This document shows positions 1 through 10,346 of a stretch of DNA of 64,000 nucleotides, in pieces. The DNA comes from Gonatopus flavifemur. Taxonomy: Eukaryota; Arthropoda; Insecta; Hymenoptera; Dryinidae. Location of the stretch: the NCBI GenBank assembly GCA_018340375.1, contig JAFFJZ010000001.1:55668001-55732000 (forward strand), in the 5' to 3' direction. The notes beneath the pieces are model-generated. The model was given only the letters and a program-made list of their open reading frames with translations, searched no databases and had not been told where the DNA came from. Made by a program: the position numbers and the translations under genes. How positions within the stretch are numbered: the first letter of the stretch is position 1; every line of letters begins with the position of its first letter.

Positions 1-554
1 TATTTCGAATCATCTAGCCCTATGATGTTTGTTTATCGACTATTACTTCCAGCATCATTGATAATCTCTTGAGCTTATCTCATGTAACTCACAGGCATCA
101 GTATGAGCCTGTTATAAATATTTATTATAAAATTCTTCAATAAAAAGTCTATCCACTCGTTGATGGAATTCTGTACGATATTTTGAATAGAAAGATTATC
201 GAATCAGTTAGTAGTTGGGATGATTGAATGGATCAAATAATCATCCTATGGTTTAATGTAAATGGATAAATCTGGTAAAGATTTATTTGATTCCGCTCGA
301 ATAATTCAAAGTCAAATCTTTGTTTGAGTTTTTGTTCTGAATCCAGCTTTTGGATATCCAGTAATGGTTTACTGGTTGGTAAACGAGGCATTTAAGATAA
401 AATTGTTCGTAAAGAACTCAATTTGAACGAAGAAATCAACCTGCAAAAATTGATGTTGTTCCAATTATATCGGAGATTCGATCATCAAACATTCCTTTAT
501 CGATTCTCATGTAGAAACATTTTCAGGATTATATATAATTCATGTATAAGTATT

Positions 555-840
555 CCCTGATAACACACGAAACATTCTTTTACAAAAACAAGAATAGAAT
601 TCTTCAAGAACTCTTTTCGAACTAATGAATTCATAAAGACCTTTAAAGGAGTTCAAAGTTTGGGACATTGACGAGTTCTTTGAGAATGTTGAAAGTATTG
701 TTTGAGTACTCTCAAATTACTCATTAATGTCCTAAACATTGAAATCCTCTAGAGCTCTTTATGAATTCATTAATTCAAAGAGAATTCTTGAAGAATTCTG
801 TTCTTGTTTTTGAAAAAGAATTCTTCGTGTGTTATCAGGG
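555..840. mobile_element. Foldback/MITE with CCCTGATAACACACGAA termini
   Basis: The ends CCCTGATAACACACGAA (555) and TTCGTGTGTTATCAGGG (ending 840) are exact complements. Imperfect pairing continues inward over the AAAAACAAGAA / TTCTTGTTTTT and GAATTCTTCAAGAA segments. The length is 286 bp with no coding capacity. No certain target-site duplication is visible. Confidence 0.7.
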
Positions 841-888
841 TATAGACATTTTTACCTAAACTATATTGAATTATATATAAATTATATA

Positions 889-1568
889 CACGGAAAAAAG
901 TCCTATGTAAATTCTACATTGGTTGTTGTTAATTTAACAGAAGTATTTACATAAATGCAATTGAAGTGAAATTTACATTGGAAGCAATGTTACATTTACA
1001 TTGTTAATGAAGCAAATAAGAGCAGGGTAAAGGTGCAGACGAGGTTGGTCACCCCCGAATTTATTAAAACTCATGTTTTCATGTAATTTGGGGCGCTGAT
1101 TGCAAATCTGCAAACCAAAATTGTCGCTCACCCTTCGTTCTTCAGATACAGTTACTTTTATGCTCTCTTTTCGTCCTTTTCAGGGACAAACAAAATTCGA
1201 TAGATGCGTTCGGTTTGGAAATGATGTTTCTAATGTGTTTTCGAGCGCAGATTACGAATCTGCACACGAAAACTGTCGCTTACGCTGTGCTTCTAATTTA
1301 CAGGTACTTTTATGCACATATTTTGTGCTTTTTGGGAGCAAAAAAAGTTCCATACATCTGTTCGTACATACATAAAAAACATGAGTTTCAGAGAATTCGG
1401 GGGTGACCGACCTCGTCTGCACCTTTACCAAGAGCAGTGTTGCTGTGAAGTAATCATGATAACAATGTAAATCCAACAGGCCTGTTTGGTGAATTTTACA
1501 CGAGATCCACACTGTAATCGTTACCTCCCTTTTCATGTAATTTTTATATGAGCCTTCTTTTCCGTGTA
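889..1568. mobile_element. MITE with CACGGAAAA/TTTTCCGTG ends, split by a later insertion
   Basis: The ends CACGGAAAAAAG (889) and CTTCTTTTCCGTG (ending 1568) lie next to TA dinucleotides. The right half contains AATGTAAATCCAACAGGCC, which recurs with small changes at 18290-18337, marking a second, partial copy. The element is interrupted at 1026-1429 by a hAT-like MITE. Confidence 0.65.
1026..1429. mobile_element. hAT-like MITE, 404 bp, with 8-bp target-site duplication AAGAGCAG
   Basis: Terminal inverted repeats of about 36 bp start GGTAAAGGTGCAGACGAGGT and end with their complement, with one mismatch. The element is bracketed by direct repeats AAGAGCAG at 1018-1025 and 1430-1437. An 8-bp duplication is the hAT-superfamily signature. 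Inside are two diverged tandem units about 152 bp apart (anchors GCGCTGATTGCAAATCTGCA at 1093 and GCGCAGATTACGAATCTGCA at 1245). The short open frames here are not genes. Confidence 0.9.
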
Positions 1569-1737
1569 TATTATTGACAATTTTTTCACACGAAACATTT
1601 GAGGTTTGAAGGAATGTGAAAATATTCCACAAACAAGCATCTATCTTCCGTTTCACCATCCTGTAATCGAAATTCATTTATTTTTGTCAATCCGCTTTCA
1701 AATATAAATTGACGATTGATAATCGATTCACAATCGT

Positions 1738-1934
1738 CACGGAGAAAATTATTGAGCTGCAGCAGTTGGGTGGCTGGCACCCAAATTAAATTTTAGCTGT
1801 TACAGCAAATAAATCAGCTACGAATGACAATTTTTTTGCTATAACAGCTAAACTTTAGCTACGGGAGCTAATTTAATGGCTTTCCCTGTTCGTGCTAACC
1901 ACTCAGTTGCCGCAACTCAATTGTTTTCTCCGTG
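1738..1934. mobile_element. Palindromic MITE, family also present at 16465
   Basis: The element runs from CACGGAGAAAATTATT to its complement TTTTCTCCGTG. The interior is rich in TTAGCT/AGCTAA words, including TTTGCTATAACAGCTAAA and GAGCTAATTTAATGGCT, both shared with the copy at 16465-16689. Length 197 bp, non-coding. Confidence 0.8.
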
Positions 1935-3364
1935 TTTGAATAGATGAAATAATAAATATCAGATGATTTTCAAATTGAAAACAATTCAGATACATGTTGT
2001 AAGTTAAAAAATTGTTCATAAGACAGAATATATTTTGCAATATAATTTTGCGATAAGTTTGAGTCCATCGTGTAGCGCTAAGATGATAACAAACGGACGA
2101 ATCTAAGTTGAAAACCGTGTGTTCAATATAATCTACTAACCTACAAGCACACACAGAGCGTTCCCCCCGATCGACTACCAAAGGGGACCGAGAATGAGAG
2201 GGCAACATTGGTGAACGGGATAAGATATATCCATGCAAATCTTCGAAGGAGGACTTAAAGACTTCGGATTCTTATTTCACCATAAATAATTTTAATGACG
2301 CGCCGCGGCAGTTCAGGTATATAAGGTATAGAGCCTCTATGCGCCCTCGTACCTGTAGCTGTAGGCAGCTTCGTATTGTTATTTATTATGTCCGTTCACA
2401 TACATATGATTGCATACAAGCATACATGTGTACACGAATGTAAAATGAATGTATATTTGTATGCGTCAAAATGCGAAAACTTATACATCAGTTCAATGTG
2501 GTTACGAGTGTATAAGGCTTCGTTGATGATCTTTCAAATACATGTTATAATCCGGTGTTATCTACCTTACAAACATTTGAAAATCATACGTAACATTCAT
2601 CTGACTGTACAGAGCTTCGAACGTTTCTTTCAGAGGCAATTATTTTTTATCTACTGGGAATTATTATACCGCATCGCGTGTGAAATATTGAAAATGAAAA
2701 AAGTAGCAAACGGTTCCTGAATAGTGCTTCAAGTTTTTCAAATTCAATGTAATTACATGGATTATCGATGACAAATATGTAATAAGAACTTCACGAGGTT
2801 GTATTTTGATGTAAATAAATGATTTTCATGTTATGCTTTATATGCAGAAATGAAGATCTTACGTGCGGTATCTCGTGTTCAGTTTAGCGATCATTACGAT
2901 GATTAGTAGCATTTAGTTTGGAATTTATATCGATGACGGGAATGAATTTATCAATTGAAACCCTAATTTGGGAGAAGAGATGAACCGCAGGTAACGGGAA
3001 CCCTTTACAATCTAGATAAAAGCAGTCGTTATTTTTGAATGGATCACCATTGTGTACTACGTCCGCGAACACTTGTCACAGATAATTTGGTCCTTGATCT
3101 TGACGAACCATCGGTGATTTCACTGAACAAAGGGTACACACGTAGAGTAACCAAAGGGCCGTTCTCATCTTCAACAAGTGCATGCTACTCGAGAACAGTA
3201 GGACGGTATTTGACGCACCCTAGTCGACACAACAGCGGGATACCAATTGCATTAGAATGAAGTATCTAACGATGTAAGAAGTATGTTATCTTTCAACGCT
3301 TTGATTCTATACCGTTTTTTATGTAAAAATCATCAAATTTTACATTTTCAATAAAAATGATTGT
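1935..3364. other. Intergenic sequence, one possible TATA promoter, no supported gene
   Basis: Short open frames only; none resembles a known domain. The stretch near 2290-2370 is more GC-rich than its surroundings and contains a TATA-like box. Confidence 0.5.
2318..2325 (+). promoter_or_regulatory. Candidate TATA box (TATATAAG)
   Basis: TATATAAG lies just downstream of a GC-rich patch (GACGCGCCGCGGCAG). A transcript would start near 2348. No recognisable gene follows, so this could be chance or the promoter of a non-coding RNA. Confidence 0.2.
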
Positions 3365-3909
3365 ACTCTCTAAAATTTTTAAAGTGAGATCTCGCTCTTC
3401 AGTCAGCCAAAAGTGAGCTTGTCGAAATTTGGAGTAAAATTTTCACTTTTTCAGAGTGATATTCTGAGGTTTAAGGTTTAAGGTTCAATTCTTGAGGTGA
3501 GGTTAGAAACTCACAGCCACTTGAATTCTAGAGTCAATTTTTCACTCTAAAAGAGTGAGGGTTCACTCGAAACGAGTGAAAATCCCACTCAAAGCGGACT
3601 GGCTCACTCCTAGTGTTGGCGAACTTCGAGTCGATCTCAATAATTTCTCACGATCCGATCTTCAAGCAGAGCTGGAAAAATTTCAGTCGATCCGAGTTTC
3701 GAGATAAGCCAGAACTATGAAATCAACGAGTTAGATCGTTACTGAGAAAATTTCCTATCAGACGAAGGACCCTGGTTAAAGAAAACCATTGATTTTCGCC
3801 AAATCCCACTGAATCTCGCAAAATCTCATTGAATCTTGGACAGTGTTCTGATCAAATCTCATGAAATTTCATTTGTCGGAATCGATTTATGGAACAATAT
3901 TGTGTTCCA

Positions 3910-4240
3910 TCCCAACCAGAAATTTACAACAGGCGCAGTACTGCACCAGTACTAGCCAAGACTGGCAGGGTACTGGCATTTGTCTGGAATGATAACGCTT
4001 TTCAGTACTGGGGATTGAGTACTAATACCATTATTCGCAATCAGTGCAGGGATAGTACTGGGTTAGTACCTAGCAGGTATTAAGTTCTCAGTACTGGTTT
4101 ATCAGTACAGGCATAGTACTGTATTTTTATGTATCCAGTATTGATCCCGTACGTGTTGACCAAGCGTTGGAGACCCAATACTGGCACTGTACTGCACCTG
4201 TTATCAATATCGGCATATTTCGGATTTTTCTGATTGGGAT
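3910..4240. mobile_element. MITE with CAGTACTGG-rich interior
   Basis: The ends TCCCAACCAGAAAT and TTTTTCTGATTGGGA pair, followed inward by ACAGGCGCAGTACTG and its counterpart CTGTACTGCACCTGT. The interior repeats the near-palindrome CAGTACTGG/AGTACTG about a dozen times with irregular spacing. A 64-codon frame here is an artefact of the repeat. Confidence 0.7.
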
Positions 4241-4466
4241 GTTTAATTAGTAGCAGAGTCGATATTAAAAAAATATGTTTATGAAGTGGATTTTTTGGAT
4301 CGACAATCCTCTGAAGATAGATTTATTGATGTATTTATTTATTTATTCATTGGAAGATGCATTCATGGAGTTTTTATAACTAACATTCATGAATTTTGAT
4401 TCGTCGAGTCATAAAAATTTTGAGAAAACGTTGTTTTATACTTAAACTCCAAGAGCTTCAGAAATA

Positions 4467-4698
4467 CAGTACAGGCCAAAAGTTTGAATACACCCAAAGG
4501 AAAAACACTTTTTTCAGTTAATGTGTTTGTTTCAGGAAATCAACTTACTTTATTTACATAAGTTTATTGTGTTTTATATTGTTTAGACATGTTTTGATTA
4601 TTATTTATCTAGTTTATATGAATTAAATCAATTTCGAACAGCGAAGATGTAAAAATGTTAATTGTCTTTAGGTTAATTCAAACTTATGGCCTGTACTG
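4467..4698. mobile_element. Tc1/mariner-type MITE, 232 bp, TA target site
   Basis: The ends CAGTACAGGCCAAAAGTTTG and CAAACTTATGGCCTGTACTG are bracketed by TA (4465-4466 and 4699-4700). The GGCCAAAAGTTTG terminal motif is typical of Tc1-like transposons. Non-coding interior. Confidence 0.8.
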
Positions 4699-4958
4699 TA
4701 TGCTCTATTCCAAGGAGCCCCTGGATGCAAGAATTTTTTATTCGCGTTTGTTTTGAACGAAGTAGGATCGTGAGATCTTCGATCTAGCTCGACGATCTTC
4801 GAGCCAATCCGAGCCTATTTGTCAAAAACAAGAGCCAAGCCGAGCTCATGCTCAAAACTCGGATTAGCTCGGATCGCGGCAACACTACTCACTTCTGAGA
4901 CTCAGTGGAGTGAAAAATGTGATTTTTCACTCTTTCAGATTTAGAGAGAAGGTATTTT

Positions 4959-5240
4959 CCAGAACCAGTTTATAGGATTTCGTTAGAAAATCCCAGAGGT
5001 AATTTCTGATGGAGCTGAAACTGGTAGTCGTAGAGCTAGCAGTCGATTGACATAACTTTTTTACACAAAACAGTTATTAAGGATTTAAGCGTCTGAAACG
5101 TTTACTGGAATGCTACTAACCGATTTTTGATATTAACAAAGCTTCAGCAAGGTTTAATTCGCTGTCAGTTTCAGCTGCATAATTTCTGTTGGGGAACTCG
5201 AGTGCCTCAGTGAAAATACTCTCCCTAGCGAATCTTGGCG
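4959..5240. repeat. Dispersed repeat with GCTAGCAGTCGATTGACATAA core
   Basis: The segment around 5015-5065 (GAGCTGAAACTGGTAGTCG, then the GCTAGCAGTCGATTG motif and ATAACTTTT) recurs with changes at 33705-33735 and, in part, at 57385-57430. It is therefore a dispersed family rather than unique sequence. Confidence 0.5.
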
Positions 5241-6289
5241 AACCGAAAAATGACAAAAAATTCCAGTCACAAATCTGTCATTATATGATAAAAAAGAAAC
5301 AATGGAGTAACCATTTTCTGAGCAATTTCTCAGCTCACCGAAACATAATCGAAAGTAAACCACAAAAATTGGTCATTCTAGAATTCCTCTAGGACTAGGC
5401 ATTTACGAGTTCGTAACGCCTGCATTAGCGAAAAACTAGAAACATGTGGGTGTCTTGTAAGCATTGGGCGAGTTGGAAAATATTATGACCAGAATATTCG
5501 GTAACCATCACACACGTTTTTATTACTTCATTTGATGACTAAAGAATAAACGATCACAGATTACCGATACTTGGAATTTAAAATCAATGAAATTTCTCAA
5601 TACACATTCTTCATATGTACTACGTAAGATGTCAGAAAAATCATCATTCACTGTTAATATATTAGTGAACACGAGGTGTCTATCCATGTACAACGACCGC
5701 CGTGACAAATCTGCAACGATTAATAATCTTCAAGGAATACTTGGCTGGCTACCTGGGGGCTGAAGACACGTTAAAAGTGTCGATGGTGTTTATTACCAAC
5801 CGAGAGTTATAGAGACACTGCCACTTTTACAAGATGTAACTATGAGAGGAACCAGGTGCGACCGGTTACTCGAACCGAGTTGAAATTTGACCGGCCGAAA
5901 CCTTCCGTTAGAGATGACCCCCAGCTGAGAAATCATCTCCCTTCCTTTTCCTGATCGGCTTCTTATACTTATGCTCCGTTTTTTTAATCTTTTTATTTTA
6001 CACCCCCTACAGCGATAACCTCTTCATCTTCGTATGTATAAGAAGTTTCTTGTTGGTTACGAACGTGCCGCATACATCTCTCACTCATGCCGATAATTAG
6101 AGAGTCGATAAACGTCGGTGTACCTACCTCTGTCTGCCATTGTAATAAAGTAAATCAATATATTAGACAATTCGATTAGTTTTTTGATACGATTACGCGG
6201 TCAAATTACCAATTATACTGTTATCATATAATAGAAGAATATTCCGTTCGATGGTTAATCATTGAAGAATATTGACAAATTTATCACAA

Positions 6290-6896
6290 CCCTGGTAGAA
6301 ATTTTAGATGGGAAAATATCAGGACCTGACGAGGCGTGCCTGATTTCCTATCAGGTATTCATCAGATTTCGTTACGGTTTTCCATATTTCGCTCAATTTT
6401 ATGGAAATCTCATCCGAACCCTATTATACCCCTGCCATACAACCCTATTTGATACCTAGTAGGGGAAACAGATAAGTCCCTTTTAAGCCTTGTTAGGTTG
6501 GTTTCTAGTTAGTTTTGTAACGCACTTTCTAGCCTGTGCCCATCCAAATGTCTCACAAGATTGCTAGAATCATGTTTTTGTTTTTGTAAAATCACACCTA
6601 TGAATAAGGTAACAATGTATTTTGACATGTAATCTCCAGTCAAGAACGTTGCTTTTGAATTTATTTTCATAAAATAATCCCCAGTGACAAATTGAAACTT
6701 TGGGGCTTCCTTTTATTCCTCCGACCGTGTTAATGGACTATCAATGTTACTGTACGATCAGTTGATGCATGAAAAGTCTACACGAACCAACTAAATATGT
6801 GGGCGCTAAGAAAATTGTGATATCCAGTTGTCCCCACGTGGGTCCCATCTAGTACGTGGATGGTAAATGGGACGCCCAGGCAAATTTCTATCAGGG
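6290..6896. mobile_element. Probable MITE with CCCTGGTAGAAATTT ends
   Basis: CCCTGGTAGAAATTT at 6290 pairs with AAATTTCTATCAGGG ending at 6896. Related ends (CAGGCAGAAATTTCC, GGAAATTTCTCCC, AAATTTCTACCAG) occur near 17645, 22295 and 10470. No coding capacity. Confidence 0.5.
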
Positions 6897-7395
6897 AGAG
6901 CCTCATAAGATTTTCCTTATTCACGGTTCCCGGGTCGAACCTGATCAGGACCTTATTGGAAATAGGGAATGCCTGATCAAAGTCTGACTAGGGAATGTAC
7001 CGATACTCAATCACATCACGTGGATCCATTCGATCATAGAACGGATCGCTCATCTCCCACAATTCACGCGGTCTTACAAAATCACAGAACCCTCATATCA
7101 CAGGGCTGAAAGGATTTCAATATTCCCGTGACATTTCTCTCGATCTCGGAGGATAATCGAGGAATATTAACAGCGTATATTATTTATAATATATCGTTTT
7201 CATGTACACGCATTATCACGCGTCCTGAGTCTCATGATAAATGTCTTGTATGAAAAATCGATTTTATTGTCGGTGCGCGAGAGATGCGGCTATGCGAGCA
7301 TTCCATCCATCTGTCTGTCTATCTGCCCGTTCGTTGTTCGTTTCTACTCATCGTCAGGGCTTACGATAGCACTATAGCTAACTATACGGACATTT

Positions 7396-7437
7396 ATATA
7401 TATATATACATACATATGTATGTACATAATATACATA
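7396..7437. repeat. AT-rich microsatellite (TA and CATA/TATG units)
   Basis: A short run of TATATATA merges into CATACATATGTATGTACATA. Simple-sequence repeat. Confidence 0.8.
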
Positions 7438-8974
7438 TGTGCCGGATAAACGAAGAAAGTATTTCGACACACATTCACACAAGAAGCAAGCACGGCGGTC
7501 AAATGGGTGATGGATACGCCTACTTTTGATATTTCGGTGATCAATAACGCGTTTCTCTCGATGCGGCACCATTCGCGCCGTTGTACGAACAGAATCATTA
7601 TTCACCCGCTCGCTAGTCGCCGGTGAATAAATAATTTACCACGTCATACCAGCACCATCAACAACTCGTAAGAGAAAAAGAGAGACTGCCTGACTCTGAC
7701 TTCTTCGTATCGACTTGCACTGGCGTGCGGGGTTCGCATACCGACACCTCAAGTTGTTTTTCTTATTTGTTGCCTCAAACGCGATTGCTCCATCCCTCCC
7801 GTGTAAATTTTCTATTCGCGTGTAATGAAGTTCGCGAATAGCGGAGATCATTCACAGAAAAATTTTGTAACTCTTTGTATTGTGAACTCTTTGATTGAGA
7901 AAGAGGGGAAAACGTATGATGCGTGCGCGTTGAAGGGTTTTTATTTTCATTTGCCAATCATTTGCCAAAGGTATGATTGAGTTCGGAGAGTGATTTTTCA
8001 TTCGCATAGAAATCGCGTAGATATCCCTGTGGGGACATTTATCATTGAAAAGAACGTCTCAAATGTGATCGTCGATGATATAAATCGATACGAAGGAGCA
8101 TTTGATTTTTATTGCTTTTCAAAGAGAATTATATAAACATCGGTTGATTATTGTTATATCCATAATGAGAGCTCCTGAATTAAGGTAATTTTGAATCGTA
8201 ACAAGCCATCAAAAAATGAGCTTGAAAGAGGGTAGACATTCGTTGCCCATTAAGAAGGTCTTATTAATATTATAATTCCTTTTTAATAGGCGTAAATCTA
8301 AGATCACGACAAGGCCACCTTGAAGTCTATTTTATGGGCTGGCATGATTTTTATAGACTTCTTCGATGAATCGTTTTTTTGACAGGGTTTTTTATTTTTT
8401 CCTTCTCGAATTCGACGGTTCACTGGTGAATATGAATATAAAAATGCAGATTAGGATAACATTTTCTGAATGAAATTTGAATGATTTATATAAGAATATA
8501 ATAAAGGAAATTTCATGGGAGAAAGAATTTAACAAAAATAATGAGTTAATAATATTTCAATTCTTTTTTAGTTGTATTAGAAATGATGAGATTTAATTGA
8601 CAAGCATTTCTTAATATCAAGGAACGAAGATTTCAGCTCAAGGAAGACATTATTAATAAATTTGCCAAAAAATTCTTCGATAATTCAGGCATTAATGAAA
8701 AGATTTTGGTAATTACATAAAAAAAAGAATTTATCAAATATGTGGAAATTTTCACCCCCTGGCATTGGATAAATCATCAAAACATTTTCCACAGGATACT
8801 TCTTGACTTTTCCGAGCGGAATTTTCCATGTTAAAAGTATCAGATGAAACGGATTAAAATGAAGAGAAACAGATAGCAACAGTTGAACTTCGAATTCAGT
8901 CATTGTCCATTTCAATTCGTTTTTATCTACAATTTGGAGCAGAATTAACTTTTCAAGAATGGAATTTTGTATGT

Positions 8975-10346
8975 TGTTTAAGTTTGAATCGTTTATAAAA
9001 ACGAAACAAAAATCTAAATCCACAAAATCTTATGAATTATCGTTATTTATTTTCTCGAATCAACTCCTTGGAACTGGAAACATCGTTCGAAGAATGTCCT
9101 GCCAGATTTTTTGTCTTTATCTGTTGAATATTGTGCCCACACAGACAAAAAGAGCTCTTTTAGATATCTAAAAGATGTCTTTGAAAACTGCAAGAGCTCT
9201 TGCAAGACCTTTCCAAAAGATCTCTTTTCGTGAGCGAAAAGATGTCTCATACAACACCAATAAATATCTTTTAGTGGTCTTCAAGAAATCTAGAAGACAT
9301 CTTCAAGAAATATTTAAGAATTCTCAATGATTTCTTGAAGATGTCTTTAAGAGCTCTTGAAGAGATCTTAAATCCTTCTTGAAGAATTCTTAAATCCCTC
9401 CTGAAGACTTTCCGAAGAACTCTCAAATATCTCTCGAAGATTTCTTGAAAGTATTATTCAAATGTCTTGATTAAAATATTAAAATATCCATAACCATACG
9501 AATTCATTCATTATTTTGATTTATTAATTTGAATAAAGGCTTACCAAAACATATGAGGTGTTTGCATATAATTCGAATGCGAAAATACTTCAAGCATTTT
9601 TCATGCATGTATATAACCTACATTCAAAATATTTTAACATTCAATTTCATTCACTTGAATCTGAATTTCGATACATTCTATCTTGCACAAAAATGTGAAA
9701 TTTGATGGAAATTTAATTCACGTACGTACATAAAAAATAAAGTACAATGGATAAAATAATAAATTGATATTCCTCTAATATATGATTCTGCATAATGATA
9801 GGTTAGTTTTTGCAAATAGGATCATTCGCTACAAAACAAAATATGTTATTGTAATGTAATTGGTTACACGTTTCTTTTCTGCGGCAATACTTTTATTATC
9901 CAGTATTGGATCTTGAATGTTTATGTATATATAATTGATTATATATAATTCATATTGCGCAATATCATCGGCGTCGTCGTTCCTCACTGCACACGTGAAA
10001 CAAATGCGCGGGACACTGTGAATAACTATACGTGAATTACTGCAATGTCCTCTCTAATTCTCTTTGATCTAATTGGTCTATTGGGATTGTTCTAAAAGTG
10101 CTCTTGAAGATATCTTCAAGAAATGTTTGTGAGTGTTCTTGAATATATCTCAATTACAGTTGTCTTATAGAACTCGCGCAGCAAGAGATCTTTCATACAT
10201 TTCTAAGATACATCTTTAAGATGTCTTTTAGAAATGTCTTGAAGATAGATGAATTCAGGACTCTTTTAGACGTCTTGAAGAACTGCTTGCTGTGTGGGTG
10301 GTCTTCGATAACTAATTCGTTCGAATAAACAATTCAAACTTTCAGA
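8975..10346. mobile_element. GTTGAAG-family MITE, copy 1, interrupted by a larger element
   Basis: The left end (GTTTAAGTTTGAATCGTTTA) and right end (CGAATAAACAATTCAAAC) match the ends of intact copies at 18705-18911 and 32482-32624 and the partial copy near 63588-63704. The internal marker GGAACTGGAAACATCGTT is shared with the copy near 63597. The break falls after TTGAATATTGTG, where the element at 9136-10298 begins. Confidence 0.65.
9136..10298. mobile_element. 1.16-kb element with CCCACACAG ends and GAAGA/TCTTC-rich arms
   Basis: The ends CCCACACAG and CTGTGTGGG are complementary. Both arms (9136-9470 and 10080-10298) are packed with variants of CTTGAAGATCTCTT and TTTAAGAG. The middle, about 600 bp, is plain AT-rich DNA without an open frame. 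No clear target duplication is visible. It is inserted within the GTTGAAG-family copy. Confidence 0.6.

Larger units (their letters stand above)
3611..4887. mobile_element. Non-autonomous hAT-like element, 1,277 bp, with TAGTGTTG termini and 8-bp TSD
   Basis: The ends are TAGTGTTGGCGAACTTCGAG and, at the right, CGGATCGCGGCAACACTA. The flanks CTCACTCC (3603-3610) and CTCACTTC (4888-4895) match at 7 of 8 positions. There is no transposase frame; the interior contains two further MITEs. The sub-terminal regions carry repeated GATCTCGA/CGAGCTC words, as in hAT transposase-binding zones. Confidence 0.75.
3365..4958. repeat. Foldback repeat with CTCTCTAAA-type ends, split by a hAT-like element
   Basis: The left flank (CTCTCTAAAATTTTTAAAGTGAG) and right flank (TTCACTCTTTCAGATTTAGAGAGAA) are complementary. 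Both sides are dense in GAGTGA/TCACTC words. The family recurs inside su(f) intron 6 (57188-57354). The hAT-like element at 3611-4887 lies between the halves. Confidence 0.55.
5241..8974. other. Intergenic sequence with one MITE and a TA/CATA microsatellite, no supported gene
   Basis: Open frames are short and without recognisable domains. The patch at about 7260-7960 is less AT-rich and has frames open on both strands, but no splice or coding pattern that I can defend. Confidence 0.5.

Noticed and set aside
1252..1677. 141-codon minus-strand frame
   Set aside because: It crosses the boundary of a young MITE insertion into another MITE, so the frame is a chance product.
2376..2720. 114-codon frame about 55 bases after a TATA-like box
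   Set aside because: Tempting as a small gene, but it has no domain and starts in CATACA-type simple sequence. It is kept only as a promoter candidate.
3585..4895. Tandem satellite made of GAGTGA/TCACTC words
   Set aside because: The words are arranged as an interrupted inverted repeat, not head-to-tail, and a hAT insertion explains the separation.
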